Shown piece by piece: positions 34,110 through 49,200 of a stretch of 64,000 nucleotides of DNA. Source of the DNA: Lasioglossum baleicum (taxonomy: Eukaryota; Arthropoda; Insecta; Hymenoptera; Halictidae); contig NC_134929.1 in the NCBI RefSeq assembly GCF_051020765.1, positions 21,900,135 to 21,964,134 of the forward strand. Reading direction: 5' to 3'. How positions within the stretch are numbered: the first letter of the stretch is position 1; each line of letters starts with the position of its first letter. The notes below the pieces were generated by a model, which was not told the origin of the DNA, did no database searches, and worked only from the letters and a program-made list of their open reading frames with translations. Made by a program: the position numbers and the translations under genes.

Positions 34110-37100
34110 ATTTACTTTAAAAGATGATGATGCTCATGGTTTTATTAACTGTTTTACCGGATAGAAATTGAATAATACTAGTATGCGAATACTAATTTCA
34201 ACGTTCACTAGCCAAGTCGCCCTGCGTAAAAATGTTTTTATCGAGATATTTTCGATTTTATAGAGCCCGATGGCGCGGTGCGCACTCGTTACACGGAATT
34301 CAGCGTATAAATATCTTGCACATCTAAAAAGAGATTGCTAACTTCTTCGTGATTTCTTCGCGTTCCCCGGCGAAGACTGTTGTTAAACGAAGTCCATTCA
34401 CCGAAGCCTCTATTCAATAAGGTTCTCGTAATTAAGGAGCTTTTCCAGAGAAAGTGAAGAGGAAGAAATAGCAAAGGAGAGAAAGAGAGAGAAGTCTATT
34501 CTATTTTGACAAAGCTGCGCTGCGTGGCGAAGTAGGTTTCCTGTTAACAAGGTGCCGCGGTTTCAAAGTGACTCGAGCTCTTAATACATAAGCCATTGTG
34601 GCAAACAATGTAATTGCAAAAAAAAGAACTTTCAATTAAAGCTGCGAACGCTCGCCGAGCACGCAATGCATATGGAACGAGAGGTGTACCGAGAGTGAGA
34701 GAGAGCGAGCATTATTCCGACCGGCGGTCGTTCAACATTCTCGACAGTCGCCTGTTTTATCGCGACAGTTAAGACTTTTCGCCGCCCACGCCGACAACCG
34801 TAACAATTTTACAACCCGGAGTCGTAAAGGCGGAATTACGGTTGTTTAGGAAAGTGCTGTGCGCCCCCCTAATCCGAATTTCGAAGAGAGATAAGCGCGT
34901 CACGGATTTACAGGCCGCTTCGGGGAACTTCCTCGGCCAGGCAACCATGCAAATTAATTACAACACTGATTTCCCCCACCACACTGTCTTCGCAAAATTT
35001 TCGTAATTCTACGTCCACGCAATCGGTTGCCGCATCTGCTCGCGGAATGACTCACGAGGTGATCGCTGGATCTTCGTGCAATGTGTCAATCGTAAAAGAC
35101 CACCCTCTAAAAACGAATAACTTTTATTAGATCGGGTCGAACAGCTGCAGCATTTTCGGGACGTCAAAAATACGTCAGAACGTACTTGGTAATTGATAAA
35201 AAAATCGTTCTTTAACTTTCTCATCGGTGCTCTTATAATGAAAATTAAAAATATTCGTTTTGTAGATCTAAGTAGGCGAGTTATGTACATGCACGAAGTT
35301 TTATCCAATCGTTGTTAATTTTGACTGTTCTAGGGGACACATTATAAATTTCTTGAAATCATATGTACATATATGAAACGAATGAAGTGTCAAATTTGTT
35401 GATTTATTTAGGGAAAACCGTAAGTGTCCTTCCCGAACTATATTTTGGTGAGAGTTAGGCGACAGAAACGTTCGCGAATCGAACAGGGTGGCTACACGGT
35501 CCGCGTCGATATTACCGTGACGTAATACATATCGTGAAATTCTATTCGCGAGATGCAACGATGCGAGAAGTATTGCTTTGGTGCTCCCGAAGTCCTTTGA
35601 CGGTGGCACCCTCTCACACACACACACACATACTAGCAGGCGCGTTCGGATCTATTCCCCGATAGAGAGACGGTGCGGAGACTTTTTCCGATTGGCTCGT
35701 ACGAAAATCGTTCCGCTAAATCTCCGGTTGAATTAATATCGGCCGGAGAATCCCCCGATGTCATAGATCCTATCGCGGTATCGATCCGGGCCGCGATCGC
35801 GCGCCCATTACTCTTCTCGAATTAATGAGGGTTTTCGCCGCGCCCCGGCTAATTTCCAGATCATTTTTCCTCGGATTAAAGCGAGCCTCGATCTTGCTCG
35901 GCGACGAGCGAATCTCGAGTGGAACCACTCTAACCATTCTCGACAGGACTGTTCGTTTTGAATCACTGTGACGATCGTCGAACGCGAACCCACTTGCTGC
36001 CACTAAATGATTGAAAACTAAGGGAAGTCCAACAATTTCTTTTGCATACAAAAATATTTTCCGGCAGAACGTAGCAGCCAGCTTCAGCCAAACCCATTTA
36101 CGTCATTGTATCTCAAAAATGTTACTGCAAAATTTTCTGAAAATTGGAGCAGCAGTGTTCCAGACATTCCTGGCACCGACTTTGAAGCCTTCGCCATTCT
36201 TTTTACCGAGGGAAAGTTATTGCACGCTCTTAGCCATATTTACCTGCTAGCATTAAAGTAGATTGATTCCCGGAAAATCGTACAAAGGACGATATAAATG
36301 AACAAGTGGTTAGCGTCGCTTCTATTAGTAACATTCGCGACGGGTAGCTACAGATTTAGAAGCTCTGGACCCAAGCGACGGGGCAGACGTGAATAAAACA
36401 TTGAGTTAAATCTGTGTCAAGCATTGTATTCGACTGGGATCCGTCATAAGGTAAAATGTTGCTCGAGCGTTGAGGTATAGCTGACTCGAACATTGGGGCA
36501 GGTCTGGGTCATCGGTTTAGCATAAGGGTTTAGCATAGTACTAGCCTGTGTCTGGCAGATCGTGCTTGATCAAGCATCGCGATAAACCAGCTCAAGGTCT
36601 CAAGTAGGAAATTGGAGAACTATTCTTTTGACCATTCGCTCGCAACTAATGAAACAAAATAGACAACATACTATTTGTTCGCAACGACATAGTAAAATGA
36701 AATAGAGAACGTGCTACTTGTCTACAACTAGCAAAAATCGGAGTGGAGTACTTACTATTAGTTCACAACTAGGAAAATGAAGTGGAGAGCGTACTTGAGA
36801 AGTAGTAGAATGAACGCTTGGACAGCAGCTTTAACAATGCAACCACAGTAGATCGACTATACAGCCAACAATTTTCCGCATGCAATTTCCGTGCTAGAAA
36901 TTTCCGTAGCACTTCTACGAACATAATCGAAGTGTATCAAGCTCGTCGTCCGGAAGCTTTTTCTTTACCTCCCCGGTTAGGAAAAAGGAAGACGACTCGC
37001 ACTCGGTGCAGAAGACTCGACCCGTGAACAATACCGTAGCGTAGCATAAATGTCTGAGCGCGCGCGCGCGGGTCTCCCTCGTAAAGGAGCAGCGATTTGA

Positions 37101-39915
37101 GGGCACCGATGCGTTTCGATTAGGTTTCTATTAACGGTGCGTCCCCGGTGTACTTCCGCGTGTAATCGTACTTTCATCGATACCCATCTGTCCCCGGGAA
37201 GCTCCGCCGAGGCGGGACGAGGAAGGTTTCGCAACACGCGTTTCGGCCTCGTATCTCGTTTGCACAAGTGCCGGCCGGGTACACCTCTCCCGGGCTCATT
37301 ATTATTCCGCTAATTTGCCTCCGCGAAACCGTTCCTCTGCTCTCCACCGCGCCGCGCCGGCTTGCGAAACCCCCGGCACGATGCCTTCCGCGAGATATTC
37401 GGGCACCGGTGATTTCGAATTTATTGTTAACGATCCCCCGCTATGACGCAAACGATCGTTGCGAGATCCTTACTCCCCGGGAACCTGAAATCGCACGCGC
37501 GAATATCTCCCCGCTTGCTATGTATTTCTTTTCTTTGGAACAAAATCATTTAAACTCCTACCGAAAGTCACAGCAATGCCTCGATGGTAGACCAAGGCGT
37601 CGCCGACACGCTTCGCGCTTAAAGTAGAGAACAAAAATCGCAGATCAACTGTGGAGATTTCGTTGGAACGAAATCGAGAAAAAATTTCTAAACTTCCACC
37701 GAAGGTCTACGATCGAGACACTACTGTAATTTAAGACACCGCCGAGACTGTCGTTCTACGCAGGGAACGAGTCTGGCGTTATCGCCACGTGATAGTTCAG
37801 TCCCTGAATACTTTGTGATTCCATCCGTCGACAATGGTTGGCTTTCGCGGGCTGCTCAAGGCTACCGATAAGAGCACAGCTTCTTCGCCGTGCGAATGTA
37901 GGCTTCGAGACCGCGGGAATCCGATCGCGTTCGTGTTTCGCGAACGAACGTCGCGCGTCGCGCTGGGAATGAAATTTTTAGGATACCGAGGAAGCGCTTC
38001 TTTTCAACGGGCACTTTCTTCTTCTCTTTTACTGTGGGACCTCGATGGTTGCGACCTCGATACGTTAGTCTCGTAAACACGTGGCTCGACGTGAAACTTT
38101 TCGGAGATTAATGGCTGCACCGGCCACGGTCAAATCCTACCGATTCCTCATTTCTCTGTTGTACTCGGTATATAAATTTTCTTGTCGGTGAGCGACCACG
38201 AAAACTAGATGGAATCAAAGCAATATGTTTAATATAACGAAGGTTAAAAGATTAAGATTGGTAGTATTATTTATATACGATGAAAATAATTCAGGGTTCA
38301 GGTGGTTAGATTAATGCACTCTTTGTTTCTCGGATAACCGGCATTCGCAAGATTGATACTTTCAAAACAATTACAGTAGATCCTCGAAACTTTCAAATAA
38401 ATCTCATTCGTCGCAAGCTAGTAGAGGGAGAGGCGTGAATTTTGGTTTCATTAGAACCATAATGAGTGGTCTTACGAGACTAATGGTTACGTGCCTCGTT
38501 AATTGCACGAACTTTAATAGCCACATGCAACTTCATCCCTTACCGTGCAACTATCGAGTTTCTAAATGTAATATAAAATTGCGAGTTTTCGTAAAAACAA
38601 TACTAAAGTACCATACTACATAGAACTAATTCAACTAAAAAATCTTTACGTCAATTTAATTAGAGGATCGATTTTATTTGCTTACTCCTCTGCATTCATT
38701 TCATGATAAGGATCTTGAAATGCATAATTATGTTTAACAGCCATGAAAAGCCAGAGGTAGCAGCAGACTATAAAAGTCCACGTCCCTTAGGGTGATTAGT
38801 ATACCGTGTCGCCCTATGCTTGCGTTATCAGCTTCGGCTATTCAAAAAACAATTTACATTCCATTATGATTAGACTAGGAATTTCTATGCAAAACAAGAA
38901 TTCTACATGGCCATTCATTTCCTCTTTCAATAATTTTAATCAGCTGGAGATCATCAAAATTTCACTGTTTCCTTTTCCACTATAAAATTAGGTCGGTGCA
39001 AAAATAAAACGTCAACAACTTGCGTCACCGTTCACGCAACAAATTCTAGAAAATATCTTGCATAAATTCCATTTCAACTAAGAAGATGGAGACCCAATTA
39101 CAATTTTCTATGGCTCGCAGCAGGGAACTCGAAACAAACGACACTTAAATCTGAATTAACTTCGCGTTTTATACATTTCTAATTATCAATCCTCGCGGCA
39201 CGAGGTCCAAGAGATTATGTATCCCATTCCGTATTTAATTTCAGTTTCCCGACCGTCGCCGATCCCAATCGTTCTAACGAAACTGTAAATAATGGGACAC
39301 GTCGCGTCGCGTCGGGCAGGCGAGGCCCGCGAAAACTCGAATTTAATAATCGCCGTTTCCATCTCCTCGGGTCCGGTTTCCGCGATGATGGATGCGGCGC
39401 ACACCATTCTCGAGACATAAGTCTTTCGGCACACGGATCCGCGAGTTTCGCGCGTGTCTCGTGGCTCGCGGCAATAACTTCCGCCCGGAAAACACGTACA
39501 AAACGCTCGAGTCGCCGCGTTATGGATTTTACAAAGCGTTTCGGCTTCGCGGCGACGTCAACGTCACGCGATATATGTACAGTATCGCGTCGCGAACTAT
39601 AACTCGCCGACTATTCCGAAGAAACGGGTGGCCGAAGGGTGGCGGGCAAAGGGAAGTCGTGTGCTGGATGCGGCTCGGAATTCGCGGCAGAGTTTTCTGC
39701 GCGAAATCGCGCGCTCTCGACTCGATGATCATTCCGCCGCTCCGCAAAGCCGCGCGATGGAAACTTTTGGTCATTCTTCTGGCGAAATAAAAGCTTTTGA
39801 GGAATTTAACGCTGAACCTACCAGCGCACGGTCAAATGACTCGGGTTATTTCAAAACTGTTGAAAAACTCTCTATCATCGAAAATAAATGAATACACCTC
39901 CTAAATCAAGAGCAC
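34110..39915. other. Gene-free stretch
   Basis: No supportable gene in about 5.8 kb. CpG-rich patches (about 37050-37500 and 39300-39750) produce long chance frames on both strands. A single mariner-like terminus, ttaggtcggtgcaaaaataa, lies at 38990 without a visible partner. Confidence 0.5.
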
Positions 39916-39918
39916 ATA

Positions 39919-40255
39919 CAGGATGTCCGAAAAATATTAACTTCCTTGAAAGGGGTGATTCCTCGTACATACTATTTCATTCAAGTAACTCTTTGCTTTG
40001 CGAAAATGTTCTCCGCCAGTTTGTTCAAGAGTTATAAACGCGAAAAACACGGACCAACCAGAGCGCGGCCACAGCTGAGCGAAGCGTTGGCAATGGCCGA
40101 GCTGGACTCCATCCACAGTTACCGCGCCCTGATTGGTCCATCTTTTTCGTTAATAACTCCCCACGGAGAACATTTCCGCAAAGGAAAGAGTTGCTTTAGA
40201 TGACGTCAGGAATCACCCCTTCCTGGAGGGATTGCAATTCTTTTGACGGTTGCAA
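39919..40255. mobile_element. MITE related to the cagggtgtc family
   Basis: The left end is caggatgtccgaaaaat, preceded by TA, followed by cttccttgaaaggggtgatt. The right arm (aatcaccccttcctggaggg then attcttttgacgg) is an imperfect complement. Inner arms (tctttgctttgcgaaaatgt and its complement near 40175) add to a long hairpin. The ends match those of 7489-7627. The right boundary is approximate. Confidence 0.65.
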
Positions 40256-40259
40256 GGCG

Positions 40260-43200
40260 AGGGAAGTTTTCGACAATTTTTTTCATGTACAATAGAATTT
40301 CTCGTTCAACAAGAATGTTCCCGATATTCTGCACGATTGCAGCTACAGTTTAAACGAAATTTCATCATCTTAATTGTACCTAGAGCTGCGACTTTGACCG
40401 AGAAATGGCGAAACGTTACCGCTGTGCGGCGTTCCGCCCTTTTCCCCAGGAAGGGAGAGGCACCGAAAGAGAGAAAAGGGAAGATAGAGAGAATTACTAA
40501 ACAAATCCCCGAGATGCAGCGATCCGAAGGCTCGGCAACGTGCCCGTGCACTCGTAAAACGAAGCAATGCGCCACTTTGTTTCGGTCGGTATGTCGATTC
40601 TGCGTGAATAGCGTCGCGTTCGATTGCGAACCAGTACGGCGAGAGAATTAAAAGGACGCTCGCCATTGGTAATGGTTAAGAGAATTGTTTTCCCTCTGCC
40701 CTCGTGACGTTTCGTCGATTCCCAGCGTCCTGCGGGGAAGGACGATCTTATCTACGCCTCCAGCAAGACGAATTATTGGAATTTCCGTTTCGGCTCGTCT
40801 TATTCCTTTCGTTCCACGATTTTGCTGCTGGTTGCCTCGCGCATACCGTGCCAGCTGATAACGTGCAGCGGACGTATTAAAAACGGCTCCGTGGACGGCC
40901 GATAATTTTTAATAAAATTTCTACCTCGACTGAAAAACCAATTTGGCTTATAACGCGGTGTATGTATGTACACATTGTTCATTGATCGCTGCTTGAAAAC
41001 GACAAAAATTGCGCTTTTCTGAGTGAGAATTTTGTTAGGAAACTGTGTTTGGTATTTTGTGAGTAATTGATTTCTTAAAATCAGTGTATCGTATTCGTTA
41101 AAATTGATGTATGTATCTCGAACACTTCTCGAACAATGAGAAAAGATATTTGCAAAAATGAAAAATTGAGAAATCCCGCAGCGCAGAGCTCGGATTCCCG
41201 TAAACTTGATTAGTCTTGTCACACCGGGCGATGTTTATTCTGTTAATTGAGGCGGTACGGTAAGTGGTATAGCTGTTGTTGTGTGCGCAGCTGAGGTTCC
41301 AGACCGCGAGATCCTGCTCAAACATTTGGCAAACACGCGCGAACCTCTTACTGCCGCGCAGAGATCCGATCAAATTTATTCCGCAGTGTGGAAACCGTGT
41401 TCTGTAACGAAATCTCGAAACTTTTCCGTTACATACGTTGTTTCAGTCCTCCGTGTCAACGAGGTGTTTTAGTTAAAACAGTCGGCGCTACTTCTGGAAC
41501 GCCCGGTGTGCAGCATTCGGCCAACCCATAAATTCTGGAGAACTCCTTATTGATTTACACCGGGCCAAATAATTTCATGTAGTACGCGATCTCTTGCAAA
41601 GCTCCGCCAAGTATAATTGCGACTCGGAGAAGTTTTCTGCGAATGTTTAAATTTTATTCAGGGGATGTGTTCTTCTAGAAGATACGGTAAGATTCGCTCT
41701 TCAATAAATCTTTGTATTTTGACAGTCTCTACAAAAAAGTTCCAAATCATTTCACCTCCAATCTTGCTAGATCTACATCATACGGTATACAGCTATAAAC
41801 TGTTTTCAAAAATTATCTGAATTTGCCGCTCTATGCTAATATATCGCTGAAATTTTTTAATAGCTCACTATTATATGTACATATAGGGGAAATCTCGAAG
41901 AATGCGAGTATAAAACGATACTGCAATGCTATGCCACGACACGATTCCCGATGATCGCGAACGCGTGCGTTGTAGCTTCGTCAGATCCTCTCGTTTCACT
42001 TTGAGGCCATAATAAAGGAAATGCCGTCAGCACACATTCGAAATCATTAAACACATCTTAATTTCTGTTTGCTTTCCGTCAAACGAATCAAACGAACGTT
42101 GTGCTCGGTCTAAGCCATTCGGTTCGATAAATGAAATGGTGTTGTCCAGCTAGGAAGCTTCTTTTGGCCACTATGCGCCGGTTTACAGGCAGGATGGCAA
42201 GAATTACTCGAGCACTGCGTACACAGGGTGCGGCAGTTACTGCGGTTACGCCGGAAACGATGCGATTTCTGTTGAATTTACACTGAAACGATAAGATAGG
42301 CCGACTGTTTACCGAACTGTTCTCAATACGCCCGTCTCCCATAGGGAAAGTTCACCTGATACCCGACGACACACGGCACTGCACCGACGCAAGTAATTTT
42401 TCGAAACATCTTGCTAACTCCTAGTCTTTTTTATGTGGAATAGCATAACCCGCCAGAGGCCCAGAAGATTCAGCTAGCTCAGTTGCCGAGCAGTGTGAAG
42501 TGTAAACATCTACGTATACAAAAAATAGTTGAACTGTTCGTAAGAAGCAGCAACGGATCCGAGGGTTTTTCTTGGACCGATAAACGAACCTTTACTGTAT
42601 ACGTTTTGATCAGGCGAGGGCCTGCCGCCAGTTACTTATCGATCCAAAGAAAACACAACCGGAGGATCGTTTGAACGCGTCGGATCTGTGTAAAAACGAT
42701 GCTTTGCTCGCATTGAATTGTTAAAGATCAGCAGGAAAGTTTCCCGGAACATTGTTTTCACGGCGATACAGGCAGCGATCGGTGATAACGTCGGCCCACG
42801 AGTTATTTTCGTCAGTTTCGGAAGTTTTCTCCGGTTTCCTACTGCTATAAATCAGCGGCGATCGCGATCGCGTAGACCCTAGGCGAGAAGCAGAAAACCG
42901 CAACGCAGTTTTCAACTCGACGCGGAACAATGGCCTACGCAGGACCCCGCGAGAAATTAAATAATTCCCGGCGAGTTAATTACGCTCGCAAGACGATCAC
43001 GTGAATTGCGGTGTTCGAGGACGCCCCGGCGTAATGCATTCTGTATTGCAATTTGCAATGGATCGGCTTTATGGCTCCGTTTCGCCGCGCTCGAATAAAT
43101 CCTGCCGCTCGACGGTGCCGCCGCGGTCTCTCGAAAACACGACCAACATTCGATACACTGGCTTTTTCCGGCTGTCGTAGACTTGTTTTGTTTACATCGC

Positions 43201-46200
43201 CGAGTCGAATGCAGTTTGAATTTTGTAAACATATCGAAAGTTGACCAACTTTTAGGTTCTTCTTCCTTTCGTCTAAAAATCGTTAGAGAAATCAGAATTT
43301 CCGCCTATTTTCCGCCATTATCGCGAGCCCTATCTGCGACTTCTTATCGCTGTTTTCAGCACTAGCGATGCTGGCCGGCAGCCCCAATTATGCGAACGGT
43401 GGCCGACAATACCGGCGATACAATGAAGACCGCGCGAATACCGTTATTACGCACCGCTTTATACGGGTCACAAAACCGGCATCGAGTTTTTCCGGGTAAC
43501 GCGAAATAATTTAACAATGCGTTGCGCGGCCGGAAACACGTGCGGATTGATCAATACATACGTATAGCGTAGTGCTCGTTTCAATTTGTAAAATCTGTTA
43601 CGTTTAAATTTGCACGAGTCACTCCCACTTTTCCCCGAACAGTTAATGCCACGAGCTTGGAAACGACGCAAGAATTTCACTTCCGGATCCCAAACTTCAC
43701 AAATTCAAGCGAACACTGCTGTACATATACAGTTTCGCTTGGATCGCGCTCGTGAAAAAAGAATCCGCGTAATTGTGCGCCCGCGCACATTTATTTTCTG
43801 CTAGGCTGCGGACTCAATTAAATTCTCCCCGTATAATTATCTATATATTATTCCGCGAAAGACTCTGCCGCGCTCCTATTTCGCGCTAATTGTGAAAAAC
43901 GGTTTTTCAATTCTACCGCGCCGCGATAAATTTGGCTATCGCGGTCTTCTCATGCGTTCATTAGCGAATTTACGATCGCGGACATTGCATCAGGTCGAAT
44001 CCCCGATGCGAAATAGATAAAATCAATTTTGGAACTCGCTGCGCAATATTAGTCAATTAATTATGTGCTTGGGTATACAGCAGCACATCGTTCGATGAAA
44101 CATAGATTCGGTAATTAATCCTTCGAATTCGTTCGAAAGAACATTTGCGGTAACATTGGTTTTTGATTCAGATATTCGTACAGCTATCGGGACATTTGAC
44201 TAGCGCCGTTGTTCTGTACTCGCCGAGAGTTCGAAAGCCCCGATATGTATACATACATATAGGTTAGACTTAAAAGACGACAGATCTGCAGATGAAAATC
44301 GAGCAATTCAATTATAAAGAACGAATTACAGGAAAGAACGAGCACGCTGAAGAATGTCGTGAATAATTTTCGTTGAAGCGTGAGGAGTGGTCTTTAAAGG
44401 TTTCAGGCACAAAAGCCGATAACCTGCAGCTTGCATAGAATATTATTTCAATATAGTATTGCGATCCATTCGATGCTAAACCGTTTATAACTTGGAAGAC
44501 GAAGTACCCTATTGTGACGAAAATATTGAAGACACGACTCGATCGAACCGTTCCATAATAAAGAATATATTTTATTCACTGGATATTTCGCTTTCCATGT
44601 AAAATATTATTTGAGCCGAAGTGTCCAATATTTTCGTTGAAATTTTCACCGAGCCAAATCGAAAGAAAGCACAGTCAGAAGGGAGGAAATATATGAAACG
44701 GTCGAAGACAGTTAACGCGTTGCGTATATGTATAAATAGGTAATCGCGGACGCGTGTTACGACGAGCTACCGGTGAAACGCAAGTCTCAATTACGCTAAC
44801 CTAGCCCAGGCCTTCGGAGAAATCGCTCGTTACAGATAACACTTGCAATGCGCGCGAAAACCAGCCACTCACCTCTTATCGTCCAATTACTAAGCGAATG
44901 TAGGACTCGGGTTAATAGCTTCATTTTTCTAGGTATTTTCACTCGGTCCCATTGTGCGCGTCGCTGTTCAAACGTAACCCGCAGACAAAAACACCTTGAA
45001 CATGGTTTCTAACCTTAAAGTTTCGGCTGTGCTTTGTTCGGTTTGAATTTTTGGGGGAAGGAGTCAGCCAGCGCGGCAATTACGAATTCGTCTTCCACCT
45101 TTTCAAATAATGGAAAATAATCAAACCGCGCGTTATACTAATTCTTCACATACGACAAACAAACACGATATAGAAATCTGTGATTTTCTAACCTAGAAGT
45201 TTTAAAATCTATCGCGAGATAGCATGGTGACATAATAATTTATTAATTGAGTAAGTAATTTGAAAATTACACGAATGCGTGTACCATAGTGAATAAATAA
45301 GAAAGACGCGCGCACGCAGGACTGAGAAAAGAGTCGTTTTACTGCTCCTCTCTTTAGTAGGAAAATAGAAAGAGGTTAGGGTAAATAATGCAGTGTCGCG
45401 ACTCTGCCGTCAATGGAGGGTTTCAGACAAACATTTTTGTCGAGTGTCTAGTTAAATGGCGGCTTGAATTTCGCCTCTCGTCCCTAAAAATGGCCTTTTC
45501 AGAAGAAAAGTTTTCCGACCCTTGATCCCCGTGGCTTTTTCAGGCGGCTCAACGAGTCGGTCTCGTCCACGGTTTTCCGTCCCGCACTTTCCGTCTCCGT
45601 TCGTTCTTAACCTCGTGACGGCCACGCGACGATAAGCTTGTATTATATGTTATTACCGTTAACGGGGTCGTTTAAACTTCCGTGGCGTGGAATTGAACGC
45701 GAAACGAACGCGACATTGGCGCCGTATGGCGAGGAGGGGAGGAAGAAAAGGGGACGAAGAAAAAAAAACCGTTCGAGGATTCGACGAGCTCGAAAACGTC
45801 GGATGTAGTGCATAAAATATGAGGCCGGTCGACATTTCACCGCTTCGAGAATAATTAATGTGAGACCAGGAGAACAAGTGGGGAGGGGGGAGAGGGGGGT
45901 AGGTGAAGGTGCGTTGCCAGGTTTGTGGCGCCTAATTTAATTGGTGTATCGGGTCGAAACTTTGTGGCCCCTCCCTCTACGGGCACGACGGACGAAAAAA
46001 GAATAATTCGGGCAGAATTATACAGTCACGAGTGACGTGTGTCGAGTGTTCCACTTTCTAATGCCCGATAAAAAAAGATTGGTATCTCTCTACGTGGGTC
46101 GATGATACCTTATCGACCGTTCGATCCTAAAACGTTTCGTAATTCCAGGCGGAAAAATTGTCGGTGACAATGCGACAGATACGTATGTACGTCTATTTTT

Positions 46201-49200
46201 AAACTACGTACAGAGATATATTCGAACCGTCTCGACGATAGATGGAAATGCAAAATAATTATCGTGGCGCGGCAAATTTGAAAGTTGGCCTTCGTTTGTT
46301 TCTTTTAGCATTCGAACGCACCGCGAACAAAGCGACAACGCTAACAGCGTTCTAAACGGTCCACGCCGCGTGACGCAACAATGTCATAACAGAGCGCTCG
46401 TTAGGCCAAAACATTGACATTTTTCGCGTGACACAATTCCGATGACAACCACGGTAATCGACTGTGCTAAAAGCGCGCGTAACTTGTGGCGAAGTAAACG
46501 ATTCGATTATACGACTCGAATATAACCGTACTAATCGCTGTGCGGCTGGGGGAAGGGGGGTGCAAACTTGTCGTTCGCAAAATTGTGACTATTACGGCGG
46601 GGCTCCGCATTAATTCTCGAGCGGCGGAAATTCATTTATCGACGCGCCGTATGGCAACGGCGATTTTCCGAAAATTCCTGGGTCCGGTGCGTATTCCGCG
46701 TAATGGAATTGCCTCGCTTGTAGATGAACCTCCTCCTCTCCCCTCACCCCACTCCACCCCACCCCCACCCCACGCATTCGTCGTTAACGACAGTTTAACT
46801 AAATCCGCGGATCGGTCCATTATCGTTCCGATACGATTCTGTGAATACCATTTCCGTAACGAGCAACAATCGTGACTTTTACGTGTTTCGCTGTAATCGC
46901 GTTCTCCCGAGCCTATTGTCCCCCCATAGAACCGCTGCCAGAAGAGCTCCGCTGGAATCGCCGCCGGCCATATCTCATTCATCCTACCAAGAAAGAGACC
47001 ATCAAATTTTGCATTCTGGAGAAAGTGCTGCCAAACCCGTCTCCTCCATCTTATTCAACGAAACGCCCCGCTAATGGCTCGGGAACGATAGAAATTTTCC
47101 TCTGTTCCATTCCTCAAACTCGCTACTTCAAAATGCTAGGGACTAAACTACTCAAGTACCTGTGAGATAACCAGGTACCTCGGATATTCGCCACATTTCA
47201 TTTCGTATCGAGGACAATTTATATTTTATGTAACTGACCATAAAACGAAATGCCAAGATGGCCAGCCTAGTGCTCAACGATGCTGACTTCGTCTGTATTT
47301 CCGTGCATAAACAAAAATATCTACATAATTTAAAACAACTGGCACATTGACGTGCTATTTTCCAAGTCGTACAGTCCACTATGGTTTCTCGTGTTCTTAT
47401 TCAGAGTAAAAAATAAACGAAATATAAAATATCGCGTAAGTAACTGCATATCTCGACACGTGTCCTTGCAGGTCGAATGACGCGTCGTCTTTAACGTCGG
47501 CCAGGCTCGCTCATCAACCCGAGCAAACTTCACGAGGAACCTTTCACTCGTTTTATTAATCATTACCGAAGTATGCCGTCTATTCCACAGACCTGACCTG
47601 AGAAAACCGGCTTTCCTTCATCGATAAAATCTCCTTTGTAACGTGTTGTAAAGATGAGTCATAGCAAAACTATGAATGATATTCGTTAATGATCTCCGAT
47701 CTGAGATTTTCTAGAAGAAAACGATACAAACGCTCTCGGGCGTTCGAAAATCCGTTCGATTCTTGAGCAACTACATATGTATTTTGATTCTGCGTGGATT
47801 GGGATGGAACTTCGAAAAGCAGTTTCACCTACCGAAAAACCGGATGTCCAGTACCACCCGTGACAGAGGATGTTCGGTTAAAATCGTAGAGACGATTCTT
47901 GAACGATTAGAATAATAGAGCAGATCTGTAGGTGACTCGAGGCGTGCTTGTAGGTACATACTACAGTTTTTGAAACGAAGTTCGAGCAAGGGGAGAGGAG
48001 TCCGGACCTTGGGAATACAGTAAAAGACGAGCAGGTGTGCCGCATTCCTTTAAACGGAACCCTGACGTAGCCGGCGGAGTAAGATTACTGGTTCCAGGAG
48101 CAACAAGAACAACCAGACAGAATTCGCGGGTCCGGTTCCACTGGGAATCGAACGCGAGGCGAGGGTACACTGCGGGTGGAGCGAATACGGTAACCTAACG
48201 GGGGGTATCACCCTCCGCTTCCGAGCTACGCGAACGTGTAACGCGAACAAATATTCTACCCGGATTTTTCTATCGGTCACAGTTGGGGATGGAAGTAACC
48301 CGCAAAGTTACGGGGGCGCGATCGAATCTGGCACACCGATTTGTAAAAGAAACGAACAAGTAATTTTTCCAGCTCCCTAAAAGCAAAGGGGGTCTTGCTA
48401 CCCCTGGGTGCTAAAACACTAAAAGTAAGAATACTACAAGAATTCCACGCGGTGTCGACTAAAGCAACTCTATGCGTATTCTCGAACCAATCCATCTTAC
48501 TCCTCCTCCGAAATCTAACGCTTCGACTCAACCATCCATCCGAGCCGTCAACAGCAATGATCATAAATAGTACATATGTATGTACTTCATAGTGCAAGTA
48601 TAGTTCACTGATCACCAAGCCCGCGTTTCGAGACAGCTCGTAGTTCGAATTTCAAGAGACCGCTCGAACATGTATGTGTAGCTCTCGATAACGTCATCGT
48701 ATTCGTTCCACTCGGGACATATACTCACGCACGAGGGATCGCAAAGTGGGCGAAGCGAGAAAACAATCTTGCCACGCGTTAGCTCTTCGCACACATGCTA
48801 CAGTATATCGAACAGTCCCGTTTACGAGGCAAAAAACGCTATCTCCGCACACTTCTGCATAGAAAAAGAAAATAACGAAAAGAAAAGAAAACAGTCGACA
48901 CGTCGTTCTTGACCTCCGACCGAAAACATTTCACGATAAAGGCATATGTATCTCTGTTCCAGGTGTGCTAGGCCCGTATAAAGGGTTAAGCGAAAGAGAC
49001 ACGCTCGCATACCACGCATACATCTATCCACGCAGCACCGTTAACTTGCACACCACATGGTCGGGGGAGATCGGTCGCGTGTCACTCGGGGGAAGAACAT
49101 TTGCTCGGATCTATTTACCTAGGCTCCGGTGGATCGTGATCGACGATGTAGTTGAAAAGCCACGCAGAGGTCCGGGATTCAGAGGTTCACTGTCGGGAGA

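Noticed and set aside
38990..39020. Mariner-like terminus ttaggtcggtgcaaaaataa
   Set aside because: No matching inverted end was found within several kilobases, so I do not call an element; it may be a solo fragment.
44516..44640. Inverted repeat of about 18-20 bases around a 95-base spacer
   Set aside because: The arms are short and imperfect, with no target duplication and no second copy seen; could be chance.
48120..48180. tRNA-like T-arm (minus strand gttcgattccca)
   Set aside because: No acceptor stem, D-arm or anticodon arm can be built around it.
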